From the NCBI RefSeq assembly GCF_004682045.1, contig NZ_QUZT01000006.1, positions 62,001 to 126,000 on the forward strand: 64,000 nt of DNA, given 5' to 3'. The notes beneath the pieces were generated by a model that had not been told where the DNA came from, did no database searches, and was given only the letters and a program-made list of their open reading frames with translations. Shown here piece after piece: positions 1 through 8,221 of this stretch. Numbering within the stretch: position 1 is the first letter of the stretch; each line of letters opens with the position of its first letter. This DNA comes from Pseudomonas nabeulensis (GTDB lineage: Bacteria; Pseudomonadota; Gammaproteobacteria; Pseudomonadales; Pseudomonadaceae). The translations under genes were made by a program, and so were the position numbers.

Positions 1-306
1 GGCACCATCGCGGCCATGGCGCCATTGCTGGGCTTGCTCGGCACGGTGCTGGGCATGATCGATATTTTCAGCTCGTTCATGGGGTCGGGCATGACCACCA
101 ATGCCGCCGTGCTGGCGGGTGGCATTTCCAAGGCCTTGATCACCACGGCGGCGGGCCTGATGGTCGGCATTCCTTCGGTGTTCTTCCACCGTTTCCTGCA
201 ACGCCGCATCGATGAACTGGTGGTGGGCATGGAACAGGAAGCCATCAAACTGGTGGAAGTGGTGCAGGGCGACCGTGATGTGGACCTGGTTGGGGGCAAA
301 GCGTGA
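1..306 (+). CDS. exbB: ExbB/TolQ/MotA-family proton channel protein, 5' truncated
   Basis: This is the C-terminal 101 residues of an inner-membrane ExbB/TolQ-family protein. It uses the proton motive force with ExbD and TonB (or a similar partner) to energise outer-membrane transport. The reading frame is open from the first base and starts with GTIAAMAPLLGLLGTVLGM, the conserved family block that leads into a transmembrane helix. A second hydrophobic helix (AGGISKALITTAAGLMVGIP) and a charged cytoplasmic tail follow. The gene overlaps exbD by 4 bases (303-306), which implies translational coupling. The start and first helix lie before the window. Within the broad family I cannot separate an ExbB from a TolQ on this fragment, but the exbD-like neighbour and the adjoining lpxK match the second ExbB/ExbD pair commonly found in Pseudomonas. 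Confidence 0.93.
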   Translation, partial: GTIAAMAPLLGLLGTVLGMIDIFSSFMGSGMTTNAAVLAGGISKALITTAAGLMVGIPSVFFHRFLQRRIDELVVGMEQEAIKLVEVVQGDRDVDLVGGKA

Positions 307-731
307 AATTTCGCCGCAAGCAACGGGAAAATGTCGATATCAACCTCGCGTCGCTGATCGACGTGGTGTTTATCCTGCTGCTGTTTTTTGTCGTCACCAC
401 CACGTTCACTCGTCAGACTGAGCTTCGCGTCGACCTGCCAGAAGCGGTCAGTGGCTCGCCGGCCGAAGACCAGGAAGTCAAGCAACTGGACATCGCCATC
501 AGTGCCGACGGGGTGTTTTCGGTGAATAACCAGTTGCTGGAGAAAAACGACCTGGCCAGCCTGATGGCTGCACTGGAGAAAGAATCCGGCGGTGATACCA
601 AGATGCCGCTTTCGATCAGCGCGGATGGCAAGACCCAGCACCAAGCCGTGATCACCGCGATGGATGCTGCCGGCAAGCTGGGTTTCAGCCACTTGCGCAT
701 GACCACCATCGAGGCGGCGAGCCAACCCTGA
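303..731 (+). CDS. exbD: ExbD/TolR-family biopolymer transport protein
   Basis: A 142-residue single-span inner-membrane protein, the partner of the ExbB-like channel. It has a short basic cytoplasmic N-terminus (MKFRRKQRE), one transmembrane helix at about residues 13-35 and a periplasmic C-terminal domain. The helix contains Asp20 in [10 protein letters not shown], the proton-carrying aspartate conserved in ExbD and TolR. The ATG overlaps the end of exbB by 4 bases and the stop overlaps the lpxK start by 1 base, so the three genes are probably one transcript. Length and layout are normal for the family. The substrate system it energises is not shown by the sequence. Confidence 0.93.
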   Translation: MKFRRKQRENVDINLASLIDVVFILLLFFVVTTTFTRQTELRVDLPEAVSGSPAEDQEVKQLDIAISADGVFSVNNQLLEKNDLASLMAALEKESGGDTKMPLSISADGKTQHQAVITAMDAAGKLGFSHLRMTTIEAASQP

Positions 732-1741
732 TGGCCATGTCCGATCGTTTGCTCAAGGCCTGGTACGAAGGCCATCCGGCGCTGACGCTGTTGCGGCCGC
801 TGGAAGCGCTGTATCGGCGCGTGGTGCAGCGCAAGCGTGCGCGGTTTGTCGCGGGTGAGGGTGAGATCTACCAGTCACCGGTGCCGGTGGTGGTGGTAGG
901 AAATATTACCGTCGGCGGCACTGGCAAGACGCCGTTGATCCTTTGGCTGATCGAGCATTGCCGTAACAGTGGATTGCGCGTAGGCGTGGTCAGCCGGGGC
1001 TACGGCGCCAAGCCACCGCAGTTGCCGTGGCGGGTTGAGGCCAGCGATAGCGCCGAGGTCGCCGGTGATGAGCCGTTATTGATCGTGCAGCGCTGCGGCG
1101 TGCCATTGATGATCGACCCCGACCGCAGCCGTGCGGTCAAGGCATTGCTGGCCAGCGAAACCCTGGACCTGATCCTGTCCGACGACGGCCTGCAACATTA
1201 CCGCCTGGCTCGTGACCTGGAATTGGTACTGATCGACGCCGCCCGTGGCCTGGGCAATCGCCGTTGCCTGCCGGCCGGGCCGTTGCGCGAACCCGTCGAG
1301 CGCCTGCAAAGCGTGGATGCGCTGCTGTACAACGGCGCGCAATCAGATCGTGACGATGGCTTTGCCTTTCACCTTCAGCCCAAGGCACTGGTCAACTTGC
1401 AGACCGCTGAGCGTCAGCCGATCGATCATTTCCAGGCAGGCCAGCAGGTGCATGCCGTCGCCGGTATCGGCAATCCGCAACGTTTCTTCAATACCCTGCA
1501 AACGCTACACTGGCATCCGATACCCCATGCTTTTGCCGACCACGCGCCCTACAGCGCCGAGGTCTTGACTTTTACGCCGTCATTGCCACTGGTCATGACC
1601 GAGAAAGACGCGGTGAAGTGCCGCGCCTTCGCCCAGCCCGACTGGTGGTACCTTGCGGTGGATGCAGTGCCGTCGCCGGCGTTCGTCGCCTGGTTCGACA
1701 CGCAACTGATGCGCCTGTTGCCCGCCCGACTCTTGCCTTAA
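731..1741 (+). CDS. lpxK: Tetraacyldisaccharide 4'-kinase (lipid A synthesis)
   Basis: A 336-residue enzyme that phosphorylates the 4' position of tetraacyldisaccharide 1-phosphate to give lipid IVA, the sixth step of the Raetz lipid A pathway, at the cytoplasmic face of the inner membrane. Its P-loop [12 protein letters not shown] lies at residues 57-68, as usual for LpxK, and is followed by VGVVSRGYG and by [10 protein letters not shown], both signature blocks of the family. The N-terminus (about residues 13-30) is amphipathic and typically sits against the membrane. I took the ATG at 731, which overlaps the exbD stop; a second ATG two codons later is also possible. It is followed 24 bases later by the Trm112 gene and then kdsB, grouping lipid A and Kdo genes. 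Confidence 0.96.
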   Translation: MAMSDRLLKAWYEGHPALTLLRPLEALYRRVVQRKRARFVAGEGEIYQSPVPVVVVGNITVGGTGKTPLILWLIEHCRNSGLRVGVVSRGYGAKPPQLPWRVEASDSAEVAGDEPLLIVQRCGVPLMIDPDRSRAVKALLASETLDLILSDDGLQHYRLARDLELVLIDAARGLGNRRCLPAGPLREPVERLQSVDALLYNGAQSDRDDGFAFHLQPKALVNLQTAERQPIDHFQAGQQVHAVAGIGNPQRFFNTLQTLHWHPIPHAFADHAPYSAEVLTFTPSLPLVMTEKDAVKCRAFAQPDWWYLAVDAVPSPAFVAWFDTQLMRLLPARLLP

Positions 1742-1765
1742 AACGCTTATTTCCAGGAAACACTC

Positions 1766-1951
1766 ATGGACACCAAACTGCTCGACATCCTCGCTTGCCC
1801 GATCTGCAAAGGCCCGCTCAAGCTCAGCGCCGACAAAACCGAGCTGATCAGCAAAGGCGCTGGCCTGGCCTACCCGATCCGTGATGGCATCCCGGTGATG
1901 CTGGAGAGCGAAGCTCGCACCCTGACCGATGACGAGCGCCTGGATAAATGA
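1766..1951 (+). CDS. Trm112 family protein (YcaR-like)
   Basis: A 61-residue protein of the Trm112/YcaR (UPF0434) family, placed almost always between lpxK and kdsB in gammaproteobacteria. It starts [16 protein letters not shown]: the pair Cys11 and Cys14 is the first half of the family's zinc-ribbon-like site, and the second pair is absent, as in most bacterial members. The end ([13 protein letters not shown]) matches the family. In eukaryotes and archaea Trm112 activates methyltransferases; the bacterial role here is unproved. A good ribosome site (AGGAAA) precedes the ATG, and the stop overlaps the kdsB start by 4 bases. Confidence 0.92.
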   Translation: MDTKLLDILACPICKGPLKLSADKTELISKGAGLAYPIRDGIPVMLESEARTLTDDERLDK

Positions 1952-2712
1952 CCACTGCCTTTACCGTTGTCATTCCCTCCCGCTATGCCTCGACACGCTT
2001 GCCGGGCAAGCCGCTGCAACTGATCGGCAGCAAGCCAATGGTTCAGTTGGTGTGGGAACAGGCCTGCAAAAGCAGCGCCGAGCGCGTCGTGATCGCCACT
2101 GACGACCCGCGCATCATCGAAGCCTGCAAAGGCTTTGGCGCCGAAGCCGTACTGACGCGTGAAGACCACAACTCCGGCACCGATCGCCTGGCCGAAGTAG
2201 CCACGCAGCTTGGCCTGGCGCCAGATGCCATCGTGGTCAATGTGCAAGGTGACGAGCCGTTGATCCCGCCCAGCGTCATCGACCAAGTAGCGGCCAACCT
2301 GGCTGCCCATGGCGAAGCACGCATGGCCACCCTGGCCGAGCCCATCGAAGACACCGACACCTTGTTCAACCCGAACGTGGTGAAAGTGGTCAGTGACATT
2401 AACGGGTTGGCGCTGACGTTCAGCCGTTCGACCTTGCCGTGGGCGCGCGACGCCTTCGCCAAGAGCCGTGACGTATTGCCAGAGGGCGTGCCGTATCGTC
2501 GCCACATTGGTATTTACGCCTACCGCGCTGGCTTCCTGCATGACTTCGTCAGCTGGGGCCCGTGCTGGCTGGAAAACACCGAGTCCCTGGAGCAACTGCG
2601 TGCCCTGTGGCACGGCGTGCGCATTCATGTGGACGATGCGCTGGAAGCACCGCCCGCCGGTGTGGACACACCGGAAGACCTTGAGCGCGTTCGTCGCCTG
2701 CTGGGGGCCTGA
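1948..2712 (+). CDS. kdsB: 3-deoxy-manno-octulosonate cytidylyltransferase
   Basis: A 254-residue cytoplasmic enzyme that activates Kdo with CTP to CMP-Kdo, the donor for the LPS inner core. It opens with [17 protein letters not shown], the nucleotide-binding signature of the CMP-sugar synthetases, and contains [13 protein letters not shown] and the late block [14 protein letters not shown], both diagnostic for KdsB. The length equals the usual 245-255 residues. It begins inside the Trm112 stop (ATGA overlap) and its own stop overlaps the ATG of the phosphatase gene by 1 base. The gene is part of the lpxK-murB unit and is very likely essential. Confidence 0.97.
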   Translation: MTTAFTVVIPSRYASTRLPGKPLQLIGSKPMVQLVWEQACKSSAERVVIATDDPRIIEACKGFGAEAVLTREDHNSGTDRLAEVATQLGLAPDAIVVNVQGDEPLIPPSVIDQVAANLAAHGEARMATLAEPIEDTDTLFNPNVVKVVSDINGLALTFSRSTLPWARDAFAKSRDVLPEGVPYRRHIGIYAYRAGFLHDFVSWGPCWLENTESLEQLRALWHGVRIHVDDALEAPPAGVDTPEDLERVRRLLGA

Positions 2713-3176
2713 TGGAGGTCCTGTTCGTCTGCCTGGGCAATATCTGCCGCTCGCCCACCGCCGAAGGTGTATTGCGCCACAAACTGCGCGAAGCGGGGCT
2801 GGCGGATCAGATAGAAGTTGCTTCCGCCGGTACGGGCGAATGGCACATCGGCAGCCCACCGGACCAACGCAGCCAACGCGCAGCGTTGGCACGTGGCTAC
2901 GACTTGTCGGCGCAACGTGCCCAGCAGGTCTCCCGGGCGGACTTCGCGCGCTATGACCTGATCCTGGCCATGGACCACAGCAACCTGCGCAACCTCAAGG
3001 CGATGCAGCCGGGGCAGGGCAAGGCAGAGCTGGACCTGTTCCTGCGCCGCTACGACGGGCCAGTGGACGAAGTACCCGACCCCTATTACGAAGGCGAACA
3101 AGGCTTCGAGCGGGTCCTGGACCTGATCGAACAGGCCTGTGATTTATTGGTGATCGAATTGAAGGGGCGACTATGA
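2712..3176 (+). CDS. Low-molecular-weight protein-tyrosine phosphatase
   Basis: A 154-residue class II (low-molecular-weight) tyrosine phosphatase. The P-loop VCLGNICRSP gives the C-x5-R-S catalytic motif with nucleophile Cys7 and Arg13. The general acid sits in the late VPDPYYEG block, as in the family. Its substrates may be tyrosine kinases of the exopolysaccharide type or small aryl phosphates; no such kinase gene is present here. The gene is translationally coupled to kdsB before it (1-base overlap) and to murB after it (4-base overlap), an arrangement conserved in pseudomonads and presumably a matter of operon history, not of a shared pathway. Confidence 0.94.
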   Translation: MEVLFVCLGNICRSPTAEGVLRHKLREAGLADQIEVASAGTGEWHIGSPPDQRSQRAALARGYDLSAQRAQQVSRADFARYDLILAMDHSNLRNLKAMQPGQGKAELDLFLRRYDGPVDEVPDPYYEGEQGFERVLDLIEQACDLLVIELKGRL

Positions 3177-4192
3177 CCTTGCAGGTGCTTGCGCAGGTGT
3201 CGCTCAAGCCATTCAACAGCTTCGGCATCGACGTGCGCGCGCAGTTATTCGCCGAGGCTCGCAGCGACAACGATGTGCGCGAAGCGTTGGCGTATGCGGC
3301 GGCGCAAACGTTGCCGCTGCTGGTGATCGGAGGTGGCAGCAACTTGCTGCTGACCCAGGACATCCCCGCGTTGGTTTTGCGTATGGCCAGTCAGGGCATC
3401 CGTGTGTTGCAGGATGATGGCGTACAGGTGGTGGTCGAAGCCGAAGCAGGCGAAGCCTGGCACCCCTTTGTGCTGTGGACGTTGGAGCAGGGCTTTTGTG
3501 GCCTGGAAAACCTCAGCCTGATCCCCGGCACCGTCGGCGCAGCGCCCATGCAAAACATCGGCGCCTACGGTGTTGAGATTAAGGACGTCTTCGCCGGTCT
3601 GACTGCCCTCGATCGCCACACTGGCGAACTGCGGGATTTCAGTCTCGAAGAGTGCAACTTCGCCTACCGCGACAGCCTGTTCAAACACGAAATCGGACGC
3701 TGGCTGATCCTGCGGGTGCGCTTCACCCTGAGTCGCGCCAGCCACCTCAAGCTTGATTACGGCCCGGTCCAACAACGCCTGGCGGGGCAGGGCATCACCG
3801 AGGCGACGCCGAGCGACGTCAGCCGCGCCATCTGCAGCATCCGCCGCGAAAAACTGCCGGACCCCGCAGAGCTTGGCAACGCCGGCAGTTTCTTCAAGAA
3901 CCCATTGGTCTCCCAGGTACTGGCGGCCGAGCTACAGGCGCTGTACCCGGACCTGGTGGCGTACCCACAGCCAGACGGCCAGATGAAACTCGCCGCTGGC
4001 TGGCTGATCGACAAAGCCGGTTGGAAAGGCTTTCGCGATGGCGATGCCGGCGTCCACAAGCTGCAAGCGCTGGTGCTGGTGAACTACGGCGGTGCCACCG
4101 GACACGACATTGCAAACCTGGCGCTGCGCATCCAGCAAGATATCGCCAAGCGCTTCAAGGTCGACCTGGAAATGGAGCCCAACCAGTACTGA
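3173..4192 (+). CDS. murB: UDP-N-acetylenolpyruvoylglucosamine reductase
   Basis: A 339-residue FAD enzyme that reduces UDP-GlcNAc-enolpyruvate with NADPH to UDP-MurNAc, the second committed step of peptidoglycan synthesis. The FAD-binding block VIGGGSNLLLT lies near residue 45. NIGAYGVEI and FAYRDSLFK show that it is a type I MurB, with the Tyr-containing insertion. GNAGSFFKNP carries the proton-donating serine, and AGWLIDKAGWKG lies near the C-terminus. The ATG overlaps the phosphatase stop by 4 bases. It ends the lpxK-murB unit, followed at once by a rho-independent terminator. Confidence 0.97.
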   Translation: MTLQVLAQVSLKPFNSFGIDVRAQLFAEARSDNDVREALAYAAAQTLPLLVIGGGSNLLLTQDIPALVLRMASQGIRVLQDDGVQVVVEAEAGEAWHPFVLWTLEQGFCGLENLSLIPGTVGAAPMQNIGAYGVEIKDVFAGLTALDRHTGELRDFSLEECNFAYRDSLFKHEIGRWLILRVRFTLSRASHLKLDYGPVQQRLAGQGITEATPSDVSRAICSIRREKLPDPAELGNAGSFFKNPLVSQVLAAELQALYPDLVAYPQPDGQMKLAAGWLIDKAGWKGFRDGDAGVHKLQALVLVNYGGATGHDIANLALRIQQDIAKRFKVDLEMEPNQY

Positions 4193-4209
4193 AACCGTCC
4201 CTTGAAAAC

Positions 4210-4246
4210 AAAAATGCCCCGCATCTTTCGATACGGGGCATTTTTT
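4210..4246. terminator. Bidirectional rho-independent terminator
   Basis: The stem AATGCCCCG / CGGGGCATT has a 12-base loop and is flanked by an A-run before and six T after, so it can end transcription from both sides. It sits between the convergent murB (stop 4192) and the Bax-inhibitor gene (stop 4261). Confidence 0.9.
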
Positions 4247-4260
4247 ATGGCGTTACAGGA

Positions 4261-4932
4261 TCAGTCGTCGCGACCCATGATGCCGAAGATCTGCAACAGG
4301 CTGATAAACAGGTTGTAGATCGATACATACAGGCTGATGGTCGCCATGATGTAGTTGCGCTCACCGCCGTGGATGATTGCGCTGGTCTGGAACAGGATGC
4401 ACACCGACGAGAACAGCACAAAACCTGCGCTGATCGCCAGTTGCAGCCCGCTGATCTGGAAGAACATGCTCGCCAGGACCGCCGCCAGCAACACGAAGAA
4501 ACCAGCGGTGATGAAACCGCCCAGGAAGCTCATGTCCTTACGGGTGATCAGCACGTAGGCCGACAGACCACCAAACACCAGGGCCGTCATGGCAAACGCC
4601 GAGCTGACCACTTCCGCACCGCCGGCCATGCCGAGGTAACGGTTGAGGATCGGGCCAAGGATAAAGCCCATGAAACCGGTCAAGGCAAACGCCGACACCA
4701 GGCCCCAGGCCGAGTCACGCAGCTTGTTGGTGAGGAAGAACAGGCCATAGAAGCCGATCAGTACCACAAAGATATTCGGATAGCCGACGCGCATCTGCTG
4801 CGCCACGAATGCCATCACGCCGCTGAAAGCAAGGGTAAGGGCGAGCAAGCCATAGGTGTTGCGCAACACGCGGCTGACTTCAAGCTGCTCAGCCTGCGCG
4901 TTGCCATTCACTGCGTAATTCTGTTCGCGCAT
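4261..4932 (-). CDS. Bax inhibitor-1 / YccA family membrane protein
   Basis: A 223-residue inner-membrane protein with about seven transmembrane helices. It belongs to the BI-1 (TMBIM, UPF0005) family of pH-gated calcium leak channels; E. coli YccA also modulates FtsH. The N-terminus MREQNYAVNGNAQAEQLEVSRVLRNTYGLLAL is polar and then enters the first helix, as in the family. The C-terminal helix ends YNLFISLLQIFGIMGRDD, which carries the acidic end seen in BI-1 proteins. It is a monocistronic gene convergent with murB and shares the bidirectional terminator. A good ribosome site (AGGAGT) is just before the ATG. The cellular role in Pseudomonas is not shown by sequence. Confidence 0.93.
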   Translation of the reverse strand: MREQNYAVNGNAQAEQLEVSRVLRNTYGLLALTLAFSGVMAFVAQQMRVGYPNIFVVLIGFYGLFFLTNKLRDSAWGLVSAFALTGFMGFILGPILNRYLGMAGGAEVVSSAFAMTALVFGGLSAYVLITRKDMSFLGGFITAGFFVLLAAVLASMFFQISGLQLAISAGFVLFSSVCILFQTSAIIHGGERNYIMATISLYVSIYNLFISLLQIFGIMGRDD

Positions 4933-5009
4933 GGCGACACTCCTTCGGTTTTGAAACGTTCAGTCGCAAAGATCATAACAGACGCTCTGTAACAAGCGAT
5001 GCCGAGAGT

Positions 5010-5037
5010 TTGACAGTGTGTTTCATTCGGGTATTAT
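5010..5037 (+). promoter_or_regulatory. Sigma-70 promoter of tRNA-Ser
   Basis: TTGACA (5010-5015) and TATTAT (5032-5037) are near-consensus -35 and -10 boxes 16 bases apart. A GC-rich stretch (GGCGCCCGC) follows the -10, the kind of discriminator found at stringently controlled stable-RNA promoters. The tRNA starts 47 bases further on. Confidence 0.8.
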
Positions 5038-5084
5038 GGCGCCCGCTGAGACAGGATGAGCTATCCTAATCCTGTGATGCACAA

Positions 5085-5175
5085 GGGAAATTGGCAGAGT
5101 GGTTGAATGCACCGGTCTTGAAAACCGGCGAACGTTAATAGCGTTCCCAGGGTTCGAATCCCTGGTTTCCCGCCA
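5085..5175 (+). tRNA. tRNA-Ser (anticodon UGA)
   Basis: A 91-base class II tRNA with encoded CCA. The acceptor GGGAAAT pairs with GTTTCCC. The anticodon stem CCGGT/ACCGG carries loop CTTGAAA with anticodon TGA, reading UCN serine codons (mainly UCA). A long variable arm (CGAACGTTAATAGCGTTC) is typical of tRNA-Ser. The T arm is CAGGG-TTCGAAT-CCCTG. Its 3' end is the start of a 61-base direct repeat (see 5161 and 6774), which marks it as a used integration site. Confidence 0.97.
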
Positions 5176-5221
5176 AGATTCATACGAAAGCCCCGCGATT
5201 GCGGGGCTTTTGTGTTTCTGG
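5161..5221 (+). repeat. Direct repeat copy A at tRNA-Ser 3' end (attL-like)
   Basis: These 61 bases start in the T arm of tRNA-Ser and run through CCA and the whole terminator. They recur at 6774-6834 with a single difference (T5183 against A6796). A tRNA 3' end duplicated on the far side of a small accessory segment is the usual footprint of site-specific integration. No integrase gene remains in between. Confidence 0.8.
5187..5211 (+). terminator. Terminator of tRNA-Ser
   Basis: Stem AGCCCCGC/GCGGGGCT with loop GATT followed by TTTTG. It lies 12 bases after the tRNA CCA. The identical hairpin occurs in repeat copy B (6800-6824) and an altered one in copy C (9682). Confidence 0.85.
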
Positions 5222-5398
5222 GGTTTGGGTGCGGTGAGACGGTTTTTTACAGGCGTTCCGAAACTTTGCCTATTTGGAAGGCTTCGCGGTCGCGCCAATC
5301 CTCCTGTAAACCCTCTTGGTGATCTCCTGTTTGCTATGAAATGAAGGAGGCTGCGTGACATGGAAGGGCTAGCGTTTTGGGATCGATTACCCCCTGTT

Positions 5399-6172
5399 TT
5401 AGGAAGTAACGGATACTGACGTTTCGAAACCTTGCCACCCATGCGGGTGCTTAGAGACGATCAGCAACCGGTTCCCCATGCCGACCGTCGAAGCAACGCA
5501 TCGACCCTTCTCATCCCAAAACGCGCTTTGACCAGCAGCAGCCCATCCACCGGTCGGGCCGCCATGATTCGCCATGAGCACAGCCATACCATGACGCTCT
5601 GAGTAGGTCTGCAATAGCGAACTATCGTGTGGATAACCGCCCTCACCGATGAGCACACTAGCGGCATACAACTGCGCGCCTTGTTTTGCCGCTAGCGATG
5701 GATGCTCCGGATGACTGAAATCAGCACATACCGATAGGGCTACGGATAAGTCGGCGATGAGAATTGAATCGCCACCATCACCCGCACCAAAATATTGCTC
5801 TTCGCCAGGGTGTAAATGCTGCTTGGTATAGACACCAGCCGAACCATCCCCGTGGAGTATAATGGCTGCGATTACTGGTTTGTCATGGCTGGGTAGGCGT
5901 AACGGCAAACCTACTATCGTAGTCATTGAGGCTTCCCGCGCAAGGTCTCGCAAGGGGGAAAGAAGTGGGCTATCTATATCGTGCGCCAAGGATTCGGCCA
6001 AGGTTGGCTCATATCCTGTAAGCGATAACTCTGGAAAGAGTAATAACCCCACACCCTCTTTGCTGGCGTGCTGCATGAACTCTATGTGTAACTTAAGGTT
6101 CGCACTGATATCGCCAGCCCGAACGGCGCATTGGGCTGCTGCAAAAACTGGTGCCGACACAAGCGCCTCCAA
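5399..6172 (-). CDS. Carbon-nitrogen hydrolase (nitrilase superfamily)
   Basis: A 257-residue complete single-domain hydrolase. The Glu-Lys-Cys triad of the nitrilase superfamily is present: Glu48 in LLFPELSLTGYE, Lys117 in YTKQHLHPGEEQYF and Cys149 in ALSVCADFSHPEH. The sequence suggests a small-amide or nitrilase-like C-N hydrolase of the kind often annotated near GNAT genes, but the substrate cannot be read from it. It stands alone inside the segment bounded by repeats A and B, with no operon partner. Its base composition is visibly less GC-rich than the lpxK-murB genes, which supports acquisition with the element. It is distinct from the second nitrilase-family gene at 16376-17263. Confidence 0.88.
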   Translation of the reverse strand: MEALVSAPVFAAAQCAVRAGDISANLKLHIEFMQHASKEGVGLLLFPELSLTGYEPTLAESLAHDIDSPLLSPLRDLAREASMTTIVGLPLRLPSHDKPVIAAIILHGDGSAGVYTKQHLHPGEEQYFGAGDGGDSILIADLSVALSVCADFSHPEHPSLAAKQGAQLYAASVLIGEGGYPHDSSLLQTYSERHGMAVLMANHGGPTGGWAAAGQSAFWDEKGRCVASTVGMGNRLLIVSKHPHGWQGFETSVSVTS

Positions 6173-6288
6173 AAAAGCACGATCTTAACGTTGCCCAGGT
6201 TCGCGCGCTACAGCGCGCTCTGAGGGAGAGAGCTAATGGCACACATCTTTCCCGCAGGAAGGTGTGTTGGCCAGACGGTTACTGATCT

Positions 6289-6591
6289 TTGACTGGTGAA
6301 AACGCCTTTTTTGCACGCTGCTACGTAGAATCCGAGTCCGGAAAAGCCCTGTCAAAAGTAAAGATTTCAATCTCGGACGCGTACTTTTCTGATGCGCAAA
6401 CCATGGCCGACTTTTTCAATAGAATCGGCCGTTCTCTGCCATTCGTTGCTATGGCATATGAGGCCAAGTTGAATGTAAGGATAGGGCAGCTAGCACGCCT
6501 CTCGTCTGATTGGGTCAAAACTGTCATTTCCAACAAAACCTGGTGCGGTGGAGCGTGCGAAAGTACTGATCGCCTCTCCGCCATACCCTAA
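6289..6591 (+). CDS. Small hypothetical protein, doubtful
   Basis: An open frame of 100 codons beginning with TTG at 6289; there is no strong ribosome site and no recognisable domain. An antisense frame of similar length (6321-6584) also exists, so coding is uncertain. It sits in the lower-GC segment between repeats A and B, where genes decay. It could be a remnant of the mobile element that carried the C-N hydrolase. I do not assign a function. Confidence 0.2.
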   Translation: MTGENAFFARCYVESESGKALSKVKISISDAYFSDAQTMADFFNRIGRSLPFVAMAYEAKLNVRIGQLARLSSDWVKTVISNKTWCGGACESTDRLSAIP

Positions 6592-6773
6592 TTCCATACG
6601 ATACCCCAGTCTGTACCCCCGTTTTTGACGCGATTTGCCCGGACGCCATGACTGACTATGAAACCGTGTTCGCAACCGAATATCGGCTTCAACCCCATCT
6701 ACTTCGGGCTATTGAGCCTTCCTGACGCAGCCTGATTCAGCATGAGATGTTCAAATGAAAAGCCCTTTGGCGG
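6592..6773. other. Non-coding end of the tRNA-Ser element
   Basis: I see no gene here. The string AGTCTGTACCCCCGTTTTTGACG near 6612 reminds me of the GTACCCC-rich stretches often found beside integrase genes of tRNA-inserted islands, but nothing in this stretch translates into a recognisable integrase. It abuts repeat copy B. Confidence 0.3.
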
Positions 6774-6834
6774 CCTGGTTTCCCGCCAAGATTCAAACGA
6801 AAGCCCCGCGATTGCGGGGCTTTTGTGTTTCTGG
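6774..6834 (+). repeat. Direct repeat copy B (attR-like)
   Basis: The copy of 5161-5221 has 60 of 61 bases identical, including the last 15 bases of tRNA-Ser and its terminator hairpin. It is followed by CATCCAAGAA, which resembles the GTTCAAGAA after copy C at 9714. It therefore looks like a junction between two successive insertions. Confidence 0.8.
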
Positions 6835-6936
6835 CATCCAAGAACAGCCAATCTCCCAAACCAAGGGCGCTATCAGGCTGAATTTCATTAACAACTTGAC
6901 CACTCACCAAACCGTTTATTAACCTCACAACTTCAA

Positions 6937-6954
6937 ACCTACCGATCGGTAGGT
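6937..6954. promoter_or_regulatory. TetR-type operator before the efflux gene
   Basis: ACCTACCGATCGGTAGGT is a perfect 18-bp palindrome, 16 bases before the first ATG of the efflux gene. Its GACCGATCGGTC-like core is typical of operators for small TetR repressors. A weak promoter (TTGACC at 6896, TATTAA at 6917) lies just upstream, so a bound repressor would block it. The likely ligand is the TetR protein encoded after the pump (8222-8833). Confidence 0.75.
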
Positions 6955-6970
6955 AGTCAGCTGTGAGCCT

Positions 6971-8194
6971 ATGATGAAACCCTTCAACCCAATCAACCCC
7001 ACATTAAAATTCGCCATAGCCCTGGGCACCATCGGTGCCCTTGGCCCGTCGGCCGTCGACATGTATCTGCCCAGCCTGCCCGAAATGGCGGTGGAGTATT
7101 CGAGCAGCATGGCCAGCATTCAGCTGACACTCACAGTCTTCCTGTTGGCGATGGGCCTTGGTCAGCTCCTGTTCGGTCCTGTCGTTGACGCGTGGGGCCG
7201 TCGGCGTCCTTTGATTGCCGGCTTGGTGTTGTTCAGTTTGAGCGCGCTGGTGGCGGGTGCAGCGCCCACACTGGACTGGCTGTTGGTGGCCCGATTCGTT
7301 CAAGGCTTGGGCAGTGCGCTGACCCTGGTGGTTATCATGAGCATGGTGCGTGATGTCACCCAAGGCGTGCAGGCGGCCAAGCTGTTTGGCCTGCTGATGA
7401 CCATTGAAGGTGTGGCGCCCATTATCGCGCCGGCGCTGGGCGGCTACATTGATGCGCACTTTGGCTGGCGTGCGGTGATGGTTGTACTGGCGATGCTGGG
7501 CGCCTTGGTTGCGGTGGACTCCATGGTGGTCCTGCGGGAAACCTTGCCCGCGAGCAAACGCGAGCCGTTGAACTTCAAGCGGGCGATCCGAACCTACGCA
7601 CGCATCGCCCGGGACTTGCGCTTCCTGCAACCGGCGCTGGCGTTGTCATCGGTCTTCTTTTTCCTGTTTGCCTACATCGGTGGCGCCACGTTCATCTACC
7701 AGAATGACTACGGGTTGCCCGCCGCCCAGTTTGGTACGCTGTTCGGCGCAACCGGTATTGCGATTCTGATCGGGGCCTCGCTGGCGGCAAAATGGGTCGG
7801 CCAATACGGCCTGGCGCGCATGGCCGTGGCCGGTTCGTGCTGTATTGTGGCGGGCGCGTTTATCGCCTGCATGGCGGCGGCCGCTGGCCTGGATCTGCCG
7901 TGGCTGGTGGCCGGTGTGGCGATTGCGTTGCTTGGGGTGGGGATTGCAGAAACCACACTGATGACCCTGGTGATGTCGTCGCAAACCACCGCGTTGGGAT
8001 CGACCGCCGCTTTGCTGGGGGCCTTTCAACTCGGCATCTCGGCGTGCGCGACACCCTTGACCGGCCTGGTCAGCAGTCACGGCGCTGCGGCGTGGGGTGG
8101 CTTGCTGGTGCTGTGCGCCGTTGCAGTGGGTGCGCTCACCTGGATCAGTGTGCGCCAAGGCAAGGCGGACTCGATCACTGCGTTAAATCACTGA
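6971..8194 (+). CDS. MFS efflux pump, Bcr/CflA drug-resistance subfamily
   Basis: A 407-residue transporter with 12 predicted transmembrane helices, matching drug:proton antiporters of the Bcr/CflA subfamily. The early block GALGPSAVDMYLPSLPEMA is the subfamily's helix 1 signature with the conserved DMYLP. Motif A is seen as GPVVDAWGRRRPL after helix 2, and motif C is suggested by GVAPIIAPALGGYI in helix 5. It probably exports a toxic compound or antibiotic. Two ATG codons (6971, 6974) are adjacent and either could be used. The TetR gene follows after 27 bases, and the palindromic operator precedes it, giving a classic ligand-induced pump-repressor pair. Confidence 0.9.
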   Translation: MMKPFNPINPTLKFAIALGTIGALGPSAVDMYLPSLPEMAVEYSSSMASIQLTLTVFLLAMGLGQLLFGPVVDAWGRRRPLIAGLVLFSLSALVAGAAPTLDWLLVARFVQGLGSALTLVVIMSMVRDVTQGVQAAKLFGLLMTIEGVAPIIAPALGGYIDAHFGWRAVMVVLAMLGALVAVDSMVVLRETLPASKREPLNFKRAIRTYARIARDLRFLQPALALSSVFFFLFAYIGGATFIYQNDYGLPAAQFGTLFGATGIAILIGASLAAKWVGQYGLARMAVAGSCCIVAGAFIACMAAAAGLDLPWLVAGVAIALLGVGIAETTLMTLVMSSQTTALGSTAALLGAFQLGISACATPLTGLVSSHGAAAWGGLLVLCAVAVGALTWISVRQGKADSITALNH

Positions 8195-8221
8195 TAAAAG
8201 CATGCTGGCAAGGATCTCTAC

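Noticed and set aside
6289..6591. Integrase remnant in the segment between tRNA-Ser repeats
   Set aside because: Neither strand shows tyrosine-recombinase motifs (R-H-R-Y) in any frame, so I only note a doubtful small open frame.
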